Source of the DNA: an uncultured Bacteroidales bacterium
GTDB taxonomy: Bacteria > Bacteroidota > Bacteroidia > Bacteroidales > ML635J-15
Assembly: GCA_937899245.1 (NCBI GenBank)
Contig: CALDKB010000025.1
Location: forward strand, 43,573 to 107,572
DNA length: 64,000 nt
Direction of reading: 5' to 3'
The notes under the pieces are model-generated. The model was not told the origin of the DNA, searched no databases, and was given only the letters and a program-made list of their open reading frames with translations. Shown here one piece after another: positions 1-8,000 of the stretch (position 1 is the first letter of the stretch; every line of letters starts with the position of its first letter). A program made the translations under genes and the position numbers.

Positions 1-492
1 CATATAATGTCAAACTGCACCATTGGTGAAAACTGTAATATCGGGCAAAATGTCGTTGTTTCACCAAATGTCATTTTAGGCAAGAACGTGAAGGTACAAA
101 ACAATGTTTCCATTTATACCGGTGTAATTTGCGAAGATGATGTCTTTCTTGGTCCGTCGATGGTATTTACAAATGTCATCAATCCACGTAGCGCAGTAAG
201 CCGAAAGGACTGCTACCTAAAGACAATTGTCGGCAAAGGCGCCAGCATAGGTGCAAACGCAACTATAGTCTGCGGACACAACATAGGAAGCTATGCTCTG
301 ATAGGTGCCGGAGCTGTTGTCACAAAGGATATTCCTGAATATGCACTTGTTATAGGCAATCCTGCACGGCAATCGGGCTGGGTTAGCCAATTCGGATGCA
401 AACTTAAGTTTAACGACAAAGGTTTCGCCAATTGTCCCGAAAGCGGTCAGAAATACAAATTGGAAAACAATAAGGTAACGAGAATAGAATAA
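1..492 (+). CDS. wbpD: UDP-2-acetamido-3-amino-2,3-dideoxyglucuronate N-acetyltransferase (WbpD/WlbB type), 5'-partial
   Basis: This is a left-handed beta-helix acyltransferase built of hexapeptide repeats (for example IGENCN, IGQNVV, LGKNVK). The block GPSMVFTNVINPRSA followed by RKD is typical of the WbpD/WlbB family, which acetylates the 3-amino group of a UDP-amino-sugar uronic acid using acetyl-CoA. The C-terminal tail with CPESGQKY also fits WbpD. Family members are about 190 residues and start roughly 25-30 residues earlier. The in-frame His-Ile before the Met at position 7 matches the family's conserved HI just before this point, so that Met is probably internal and the true start lies left of the window. 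The stop overlaps the next start (TAATG), so the two are probably translationally coupled. Function is by family resemblance. Confidence 0.85.
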   Translation, partial: HIMSNCTIGENCNIGQNVVVSPNVILGKNVKVQNNVSIYTGVICEDDVFLGPSMVFTNVINPRSAVSRKDCYLKTIVGKGASIGANATIVCGHNIGSYALIGAGAVVTKDIPEYALVIGNPARQSGWVSQFGCKLKFNDKGFANCPESGQKYKLENNKVTRIE

Positions 493-1442
493 TGAAAAAC
501 TTCGCGATAATCGGTGTTGGCGGATACATTGCCCCTCGTCACCTTAAAGCAATTAAGGAAACAGGGAACAACCTCCTTGTAGCTCTCGACAAAAACGACA
601 GCGTCGGTATAATCGATTCTTATTTCCCTAAAGCAGACTTCTTTACCGAACCGGAAAGATTCGAACGTCATGTGTACAAGACACAGCATTTTGCCAACGA
701 AAAAATCAATTTCTTCAGCATCTGCACTCCAAACTACCTCCACGACGCTCACATTCGCATGGCTCTTATCAACGGAGCCGATGCTATTTGCGAAAAACCA
801 TTGGTCCTGAATCCTTGGAATATTGAGGCTCTTGCCGAACTCGAAAGAGAAACTGGACATAAAATTTACAACATACTTCAACTTCGCCATCATCCGGCAA
901 TATTCAACCTGAAAAAAAAGATTGACGCTGGCGACCCAAACAAAATCTACGATGTTGACCTCACATACATCACATCTCGTGGAAAATGGTTTCATTACTC
1001 GTGGAAGGGCGACTTGGCAAAGTCTGGTGGTCTGGCCACAAATATCGGTATCCATTTCTTCGACATGCTACAATATATCTTCGGAAAGGAAAAGAAAATA
1101 ATCGTCCATCACAACGACAACCATGTGGTAGCCGGATACCTTGAACTTGAACGCGCACGCGTGCGCTGGTTCCTTAGCGTCGATAGCGAATATCTACCTG
1201 ACGAAATAAAACAAAAAGGACAATTGACATACCGCTCGATACAGATTGCTGGCGATGAACTTGAATTTACTGGCGGATTCACCGACTTGCACACGGTAAG
1301 CTACCAGAATATACTCGAAGGCAAAGGTTTTGGCCTTGAACAGGCAAAACCAAGCATTGATATGGCACATTACATTAGAAACGCAGAAATAGTTAAAACA
1401 ATGAAGGATTGCGAACATCCTTTCTTGAAAAAATTAAAATAA
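492..1442 (+). CDS. wbpB: UDP-N-acetylglucosaminuronate 3-dehydrogenase, Gfo/Idh/MocA family (WbpB/WlbA type)
   Basis: The 316-residue protein begins with a Rossmann NAD-binding segment (IGVGGYIAPRHLKAI) and has the Gfo/Idh/MocA block CEKPLVLNP near residue 100, followed by the substrate-side HHPAI and GGLATNIGIHFFD motifs. These are characteristic of WbpB/WlbA, which oxidises C3 of UDP-GlcNAcA to the 3-keto sugar that an aminotransferase (WbpE) then aminates. It lies between the acetyltransferase and the 6-dehydrogenase of the same pathway; its ATG shares one base with the preceding TAA. No aminotransferase is visible, so wbpE is probably left of the window. Confidence 0.88.
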   Translation: MKNFAIIGVGGYIAPRHLKAIKETGNNLLVALDKNDSVGIIDSYFPKADFFTEPERFERHVYKTQHFANEKINFFSICTPNYLHDAHIRMALINGADAICEKPLVLNPWNIEALAELERETGHKIYNILQLRHHPAIFNLKKKIDAGDPNKIYDVDLTYITSRGKWFHYSWKGDLAKSGGLATNIGIHFFDMLQYIFGKEKKIIVHHNDNHVVAGYLELERARVRWFLSVDSEYLPDEIKQKGQLTYRSIQIAGDELEFTGGFTDLHTVSYQNILEGKGFGLEQAKPSIDMAHYIRNAEIVKTMKDCEHPFLKKLK

Positions 1443-1458
1443 CTTTTAAATTTTGACC

Positions 1459-2754
1459 ATGAATATTTACGAAGCATTAATTAACAAGCAGGCAAAATTG
1501 TCAGTAATTGGACTTGGCTATGTCGGATTACCGATTGCATTGGAATTCTCAAAGCACATCAATGTTGTTGGCTTTGACGTAAAGCCCGAAAGAGTCGCAA
1601 TGATGAACAACCATATCGACCCCAGCAACGAACTCTCAAAGGAAGCTTTCGACGGTTGCAACATAACTTTCACATATAAGGCTGAAGACCTTAAGCAATG
1701 CAACTTCTTCATCGTTGCCGTTCCTACACCAATCGACGAGCACAAGTTGCCAGACCTTACCCCGGTAATTAAGGCGTCCGAATCTGTTGGTAAGGCATTG
1801 AAGAAAGGCGACTATGTAGTTTACGAATCAACGGTTTATCCTGGTTGCACCGAAGAAGACTGCGTTCCGATTCTTGAAAAAATGTCGGGACTTAAGTTCG
1901 GAACCGATTTCAAGGTAGGTTTCTCTCCAGAAAGAATCAATCCTGGCGACAAGGCTCACACATTGACTCAAATCAAAAAGATTACTTCTGGCTGCGATCC
2001 TGAAGCCGCTGAAAACATAGCAAAGGTTTACGAAATAATTATCAAGGCCGGTGTTCACAGAGCAAGTGCAATTAAGGTTGCCGAAGCCGCAAAGATCATC
2101 GAAAACACTCAGCGCGACATCAACATCGCCCTTATGAACGAATTGTCAATAATTTTTGACATCATGGGCATCAACACTTACGAAGTACTCGAAGCTGCAG
2201 GAACAAAATGGAACTTCCTTAAATTCTCACCAGGTCTTGTAGGTGGTCACTGCATCGGAGTTGACCCATATTACCTTCTTCACAAGGCAAAACAACTCGG
2301 ATATCATGCTCAGATGATTAATTCCGGACGTGCTCTCAACGACAGCATGGGCGCCCATATCGCCGACAAAATCGTCAAGATGATTATCAACGACAACAAA
2401 GAAATCACAAAGTCAAGGGTTCTTATTATGGGTATGACATTCAAGGAGAATGTTACCGACATCCGCAATTCTAAGGTTATCGACATAATCCACGAATTGC
2501 AAAACTTCCATGTTAATTGCGACGTTATTGACGCTTATGCCAACCACGACGAAGTTAAGAAGGAGTACGGAGTTGATATGGTTAAGGAACCTACAGGAAA
2601 ATACGATGCTATCGTTGTTGCCGTTAACCACCACCAGTACATGGAACTAGACGAAAAATACTTCCAGAGCATTTCCTCAAAGGATGGTATTATCATCGAT
2701 GTAAAGGGCGTTTTCAGAGGAAAAATCAAGGAAATGAAATATTGGAGCTTGTAA
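1459..2754 (+). CDS. wbpA: UDP-N-acetyl-D-glucosamine 6-dehydrogenase family protein (WbpA/TviB/WbpO)
   Basis: This is a nucleotide-sugar dehydrogenase that oxidises the C6 hydroxyl of a UDP-HexNAc to a uronic acid in two NAD-dependent steps. It has the N-terminal GLGYVGLP dinucleotide site, the STVYPGCTE segment, the GFSPERINPGD block and the catalytic cysteine in GGHCIGVDPYYL near residue 265. Length is normal for the family. A TTG lies six bases upstream in frame, but the ATG at 1459 gives a family-like N-terminus and is preferred. The choice between UDP-GlcNAc and UDP-GalNAc cannot be made from the sequence; the wbpB and wbpD neighbours favour UDP-GlcNAc and a 2,3-diacetamido uronic acid product. 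The gene ends in front of a strong bidirectional terminator, so it is the last gene of the operon. Confidence 0.9.
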   Translation: MNIYEALINKQAKLSVIGLGYVGLPIALEFSKHINVVGFDVKPERVAMMNNHIDPSNELSKEAFDGCNITFTYKAEDLKQCNFFIVAVPTPIDEHKLPDLTPVIKASESVGKALKKGDYVVYESTVYPGCTEEDCVPILEKMSGLKFGTDFKVGFSPERINPGDKAHTLTQIKKITSGCDPEAAENIAKVYEIIIKAGVHRASAIKVAEAAKIIENTQRDINIALMNELSIIFDIMGINTYEVLEAAGTKWNFLKFSPGLVGGHCIGVDPYYLLHKAKQLGYHAQMINSGRALNDSMGAHIADKIVKMIINDNKEITKSRVLIMGMTFKENVTDIRNSKVIDIIHELQNFHVNCDVIDAYANHDEVKKEYGVDMVKEPTGKYDAIVVAVNHHQYMELDEKYFQSISSKDGIIIDVKGVFRGKIKEMKYWSL

Positions 2755-2776
2755 GCCCAATCTCCTAAAAAAAACA

Positions 2777-2812
2777 ATCCCCGGTGCTCGTAAGACATCG
2801 GGGATTTTTATT
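2777..2812. terminator. Bidirectional rho-independent terminator between wbpA and the CHU_C gene
   Basis: A 10-bp stem, ATCCCCGGTG with CATCGGGGAT (one G-T pair) and a nine-base loop, is followed by T-rich sequence on the + strand and preceded by an A-run (2767-2774) that gives a T-run on the minus strand. It lies between two convergent genes and can serve both. Confidence 0.85.
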
Positions 2813-2827
2813 TTCTCTCCTATATTA

Positions 2828-4417
2828 TTATTGTCTCTTCAAATTTACAGTTCCTTTCTGCGTGATATTTTCGCCAGACTCGTCTGTAGCAGTAACCACA
2901 TAGAAATAAACACCTTCGCCTGCCTCGTTGTTGCCATTTATCTTGCCGTTCCAACTATTCTCTATGCTTGTGGACTGATAAACAAGCTGCCCGCCTTTCG
3001 TATAAATTGAAATCTCATACTTTCGCAAATTGCCATTGTACATAACCTCAAATTCATCTCCTATCCCATCTCCATTAGGAGTAAAGATATTTGGAATCTT
3101 AAAGTTAGTAGCCGTAATGGTAACAACCTCCGATTTTCTGCTTTCACATTCTCCAGACCTGCATATAAGCTCTATACTATAGTTTCCAGAATTTGGAAAT
3201 TCGTATTCAAAATTATAATCCGACGACTTGGCAACTCCATTTACCAACCATTCAAATTCCACATCCTGGGTGTTATCGGAATCAACAAGACGCGTTGAAT
3301 TTCGGAAATCGTAGGTCATATCGTTAAAAGCTGAAGGCCTCGACTCAAACGACACCTTTAATCCGCCATTGTCTGCAATCTTTACAGTATCGTATGCAAC
3401 ACACGATTTTGCATAATTAATTTCTATTGGATACGTCCCCGAACCAAGACCTGTAAATATTCCGCTGCGTGATATCGACGAGTTCAGCTTGCAGTAGTTC
3501 ATTTGCATATTATTGGCAGCAACAACAACCTTTCCATTGTTCTGCGAACAATAATTCGCTTCTGAACTAATCGAATAATTTGGCTTTTCTGCCACTTGCA
3601 CGTTAAACTCAACAAGAGACATACACGAATGCTGTCCTACCTTCAAAACAATATTATGACTGCCAGGATTTAATTCTGATATTTCATAATTGTTTGTACC
3701 TAATTTGCTTACCGAGTAATTGTCATCATTCCAACTGATTTCCGATGCCGAACCAGACATATTTATCTGCATCTTCTCACCATAGCATAAATATGTTTTT
3801 GATGCTGTTGCAAAAACTTCCTCAGGTTTAACGAAAGTTATGCGCGCACTATCAACCACATGTTTTCCATCGGTAACAAACAAAATTCCTGACTTATATT
3901 CGGGGCTACATACCTTTACTCCAGATGATGTCTTTACCAATTTAAGCCCGTTGGAAATTGAGGCGTTATTAATATTCAAGCCATCAACAGATAATTCGTC
4001 GCCGCAAATTATTGTGTCATTTAAGTTAAGTAAATCAATCTTATTAGATTGGACTATAAGTTCAGAACTTTTAGTCTGCGGGGTTTGCTCCTGCTTTAAT
4101 TCATCAGGGTTAGTATAAAGAGCTTCGCCAGAATCTGAGATATTGGATTCAGACACATCTGGAGTGGTATTATCAGTCTGTGCTATTTCGTTTTCAACAT
4201 CATTTTGAGGTAACGAAACTGCTACAACAGCAGCAACGATGCCAACAACAGCAACTGCTGCCATTATATAGAACTTATATGCAGAAACAAACTCTCCAAT
4301 GGAGCGTTTAGGATAATTATCCTTTATCTTGCCGAAAACCTCTGGTGGTGGCGTCTCGGTGTAGTTTTCTAGTTTCTGTTTAAATATCTTGTCAAAATCA
4401 TTCATTGCCAAAAACAT
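2828..4417 (-). CDS. Membrane-tethered protein with C-terminal gliding-motility (CHU_C, T9SS type B) domain; candidate anti-sigma factor
   Basis: The 529-residue protein has no cleavable signal peptide. A short charged segment (about residues 1-48, with FDKIFKQKLENY and PPPEVF, resembling cytoplasmic regions of Bacteroidetes anti-sigma-like proteins) precedes one membrane segment (about 49-70). A long extracytoplasmic region rich in Ser/Asn with beta-rich, Cys-containing modules and a PKD-like part (WLVNG, YEFPNSGNYSIEL) follows. The end is a clear CHU_C domain: NIFTPNGDGIGDEF, GGQLVYQS and GEGVYFYVV. The gene follows the ECF sigma gene directly, with start overlapping its stop (TAATG), so the two are probably coupled. 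A second Met at 4405 is an alternative start. The pairing suggests an anti-sigma or sensor role; this is inference, as no named anti-sigma domain can be shown by eye. An inner-membrane anchor on a protein with a T9SS-type domain is odd. Confidence 0.75.
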   Translation of the reverse strand: MFLAMNDFDKIFKQKLENYTETPPPEVFGKIKDNYPKRSIGEFVSAYKFYIMAAVAVVGIVAAVVAVSLPQNDVENEIAQTDNTTPDVSESNISDSGEALYTNPDELKQEQTPQTKSSELIVQSNKIDLLNLNDTIICGDELSVDGLNINNASISNGLKLVKTSSGVKVCSPEYKSGILFVTDGKHVVDSARITFVKPEEVFATASKTYLCYGEKMQINMSGSASEISWNDDNYSVSKLGTNNYEISELNPGSHNIVLKVGQHSCMSLVEFNVQVAEKPNYSISSEANYCSQNNGKVVVAANNMQMNYCKLNSSISRSGIFTGLGSGTYPIEINYAKSCVAYDTVKIADNGGLKVSFESRPSAFNDMTYDFRNSTRLVDSDNTQDVEFEWLVNGVAKSSDYNFEYEFPNSGNYSIELICRSGECESRKSEVVTITATNFKIPNIFTPNGDGIGDEFEVMYNGNLRKYEISIYTKGGQLVYQSTSIENSWNGKINGNNEAGEGVYFYVVTATDESGENITQKGTVNLKRQ

Positions 4418-4941
4418 TATTTTTTAATTAAACCTATCAAAAATTCTCTTGCCTTCTTAAGTTGCGAGCGACTTGTAGCTTCCGTTATGTTAAGCATCTT
4501 TGCTATTTCAACATGTTGGTAACCTTCTATCACATACAGGTTAAAAACAACTCTATAGCCATCCGGAAGTGCGTTAACAAGCTTCAGTAGATCTTCAGCC
4601 GACATACTTGAAATAACATCCGAATCGAAGTCAATCATGTTGGCATCATACTCATCGCCATAATCCTCAAATGTCTTATCATTAAGCCGAATGTAATTCA
4701 ATGCCTCATGAACAGTCATTTTGTGCAACCAGCCATTAAAAGAACCTTCGAATCGGAACTCTCCAATCTTGTCCATAATCTTTATGAAACAATCCTGGAG
4801 AAGGTCCTGAGCGTCGTCTTCGCACTTTGTATATCTCAAACAAATACCATAGACCAACGGTGAGAACTTGCGATAAAGTTCATCAAAAGCTCTTGGAGAC
4901 TTCTTCTGGCACTTCCTTATTAGCTCTTCGTTTTCGCTCAT
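4417..4941 (-). CDS. RNA polymerase sigma factor, ECF subfamily
   Basis: A 174-residue ECF sigma factor with region 2 (FDELYRKFSPLVYGICLRY, then DDAQDLLQDCFIKI and the promoter-melting segment FEGSFNGWLHKM) and region 4 (LPDGYRVVFNLYVIEGYQH, then an HTH with EIAKMLNITEATSRSQL). Length and order are normal for Bacteroidetes ECF factors. It is the first gene of a two-gene unit with the CHU_C membrane protein. Directly in front of its ATG, three bases away, ends a 43-bp element repeated exactly before the adhesin operon at 11846. That element contains ECF-like -35 (GGCAAC) and -10 (GTCTA) motifs, so the factor probably controls its own operon and the adhesin operon. The start is firm, because the next in-frame Met is deep inside region 2. 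Confidence 0.92.
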   Translation of the reverse strand: MSENEELIRKCQKKSPRAFDELYRKFSPLVYGICLRYTKCEDDAQDLLQDCFIKIMDKIGEFRFEGSFNGWLHKMTVHEALNYIRLNDKTFEDYGDEYDANMIDFDSDVISSMSAEDLLKLVNALPDGYRVVFNLYVIEGYQHVEIAKMLNITEATSRSQLKKAREFLIGLIKK

Positions 4942-4944
4942 TAC

Positions 4945-4987
4945 ACTATATAGACAACTTGAAAGTCGATTTCGTTGCCTGGGATTT
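4945..4987 (-). promoter_or_regulatory. 43-bp repeated element, copy 1: putative ECF promoter of the sigma operon
   Basis: This copy is identical over 43 bases to 11899-11941. Read on the minus strand it contains GGCAAC, then 18 bases, then GTCTATATAG, which matches the AAC...GTC spacing of ECF sigma promoters. It ends only three bases before the sigma ATG, so a transcript starting from it would be almost leaderless. A GAAA...TTTC half-palindrome lies between the two boxes. The repeat is seen directly; the promoter role is inference. Confidence 0.7.
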
Positions 4988-5012
4988 TAATTTTTTTCTT
5001 CAAATATAATGA

Positions 5013-5045
5013 TAAAAAAAAATGGCTATAATTTCTTATAGCCAT
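5013..5045 (-). terminator. Rho-independent terminator of the adhesin operon
   Basis: A perfect 10-bp stem, ATGGCTATAA with TTATAGCCAT, and a four-base loop lies 20 bases after the adhesin stop codon. On the minus strand it is followed by a run of T (5013-5021). It separates the adhesin from the sigma operon, which lies downstream on the same strand. Confidence 0.88.
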
Positions 5046-5065
5046 TTTTTGTGGAAGATTAAAAT

Positions 5066-8000
5066 TTATCTTACTAGGTGAAGTGCTCCTTCCTCCTTGT
5101 ATATGTGATTATCATAGCCCTCGGCTTCGATAATGTAGTAGTATACACCTGGAGTTGCCTTCGTTGTTCCGTTCAAGCGACCATCCCAACCTGCATCTTC
5201 GTTCTCCCAGTCTGTCCATTCGAATACTACACGACCGTAACGGTTGAGGATAGTACCATGGAAAGTCTTAAGAGTTTGTGCATTAACCTGGAAGAAGTCG
5301 TTTACACCATCACCGTTTGGTGAGAAGATGTTCGGGATTTCAAGCTTACTTTCCTTATCAACGAATACACATTCATCAAGGAAAGCAGTATCGCGGCATT
5401 CTGGAAGGTCACGGTTCATTACTACAAGGTATGGTTCGTAGCAACCTGGCTCTGTGTAAACGTGTTCAACGAGTTCATCGCAGTTCTTTTCAACAACGCC
5501 ATCACCAAAGTGCCATTCGCAACGCTTGCCTACATTGTCGTAGTTAGTTGAGTTAACGAAGATGACATTTGCTTCCGGTGCTACTAGGTCGGCTAGGATA
5601 ACGTCTGCAGAAACTGCAAATTCAGCTTCAATCATACCGATTGTACCAACCTCAACTTCTGGGAAGTCGTGGCAGTAAACATCACCGAAGTAAGAATAAT
5701 ACTGGGTGAAGTATTCACGGTTGAATGACTGGTAGTCTGAACGGTATGTATATCTACCCTGCGGGATGTTATATACATGGAAGTCGGTAATTGCATAACC
5801 TGTATTCGGGTTAGTGATAGTTGGGCCAACGGTTGTATCGATCCAGAAGAATGCGAAGAAACCTGTTGTGTCAAGGAATTCAATACCACCTCTACCAAGA
5901 GAGCATGTATCCATGATGATGTTGTATGAATACTCTGGAAGCTGCGGCTCCTCTACGATAGCCTGGCCTATGTTAGACTGGCATCCCCATGAGTTGGTGG
6001 TTGTAAGGCCTACGATATGTGTTGCTTCCTTGTCTTCCCAGTGGATGTATGTTCTGTATTCTCCGTTCTGGGCATTATTGATTACTGTATCGATTATTCC
6101 GACTCCGTAGCTCCAGTCGTAGCGGCTAAGCGAATCCTCATATGCTGTAAGGACTGCTGCTTCTCCGAAGCACTTCGGTGGGATGACCTTGATGGAATCT
6201 GATGGTACGCGAGCGAATACTACGCGGATACTATCCTCGGCTGTACAATATTCTGTGTTCTGTACTGCCCAGTACAGGGTGTAGTACGGATAGCTCGGGT
6301 TGTCCGAGTTGAGGATGTTGGTGTGGATTGCTGTGTTCGGATTGTCCCTGTCGTCAAACCATACTACGTTTGATGCCACAGATGATGACCAGCGGCCTAC
6401 GCCGATTCCGTTGAAGTCTACATGGAGCTGGCCGTTGTTTGAGCAGAACAGCATTGCGCTGTCGCGGATTTCTGCTGTTGGCTGCTGCATGAACTGAACC
6501 GTCCATGGGCCTGCTGTATCCTGGCAGAATCTCTCTGGTCCATTGTATTCTATCCAGTAGAAATCGTGTGCTCCGTAGCTTGATACGGTAACGTCTGATA
6601 CTGTTGAGTTTACAGTTGAGTTCTGTGGACCGAACTGCGTTGACGGGTTCTGTTCGTACCAGAAGCCCTGAATGTCGCTGCCTGTTGCATCGGCGCGCAA
6701 GAATTCGAAGGTAAGGCCGCAGGTTACTGTGTCGCCGGCATTCATGTTGATTGCCGCTGATGGTATTTCATAGAATGTTACCGTTACTTCATCCCATGCA
6801 GCACAGGTTTCTGTTGCATCTTCAACCTCGATGTGCGGGTGGTTGGTTTCTACCCAGCGGAATACTGCGGGTCCGTATGCCGAGAAGTGTCCCTGTGCTT
6901 CCGGATCTGTCCTGTCAACGAATGTTGCGTTACCGCCATCCATGCACATCCAGCTTCCGGTGATGCTGTCGCCTTCGATGTGAGACGATACGGCATGCAT
7001 TGTGAAGTCGAGACCGCAGACGTCAAAGTCGGGTCCTGCATTTACTACTGGCTGCTCCATGAATTCTACAGTTACGGTGTCGAGCGAGTAGCAGTTGCTT
7101 GCCTCTCCGGCTGTATTGGTTTCCCTCAGCTGGAACGTGTATACTCCGTAGTCGTTTACATGTACTGGCTCAGTGATGCTGTCGTGTGGCGTGTTGGTCC
7201 ATGTTGGGTTGAGGGCGCCTTCTGGCTTTGTGAGTGTTGTCCACTGGCATACTGGTGTGTAGGTTGTGTCAGGGAGTAGGCTCCATGCTCCGTTGAGGAC
7301 ATAGTCGCGTCCGCATGCAACATGGTCGCGGCCGGCATCGGCTACTGGCCTCTGCAAGAATCTTACATTAAGAGTATCGATTACCATACAGTCGCGGTTC
7401 TTTGCAACGAAGTACAACTGAACATCACGGAAGCGGGTAATAGTTACTGTTGAATCAAGAGTGAATGTTGTTTCTGGACTTAATGAATCAGCATAGTGAC
7501 CATTGATGTCCTTAGTAATCCATGAAAATTCGGTATAACCCTGAGATGCTGCTGTTTCTGCACAAAGTTCTACTTCGTTACCGCAGACAGAAATGTGGTC
7601 ACCTGTTGAACCACACTGATGTACGCTTACGCTAGGCATCTTACGGAATACGATATGCTTGGAGGCTTCGCCGAAGCAATCTGCACCGTCAGGAAGACGT
7701 GGGTCGTTAATAGGTTCTGACCATACAAATTCATATTCTACTTCTGTTACATCATCTGGAATTGGAACCGATACGAAGCAGTGGGGGTAACGGTCGCTAC
7801 TTGGCAATGATGGGTCACCATATGCGTGGTAAGATGAAACTGGTATGATACGATGGTTCATATCGTATGCAGTCCAACGGCCTTCATTTGCTGGGTTGGT
7901 GTTGTAAACCTGAAGTTCAGCAATATGTCCGCAGACTGTATCAACGTTAGCTGTAGTTGCTGGTGAAGGTACCGAAATGAAAGTAATGTTTACATTATCA

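Noticed and set aside
7..9. ATG at 7 as the start of the acetyltransferase
   Set aside because: The frame is open to the left edge, the codons before it fit the family, and 25-30 residues would be missing; it is an internal Met.
6833..7279. 148-codon plus-strand frame within the giant adhesin
   Set aside because: Antisense in a G/C-rich patch where stops are rarer; no protein features.
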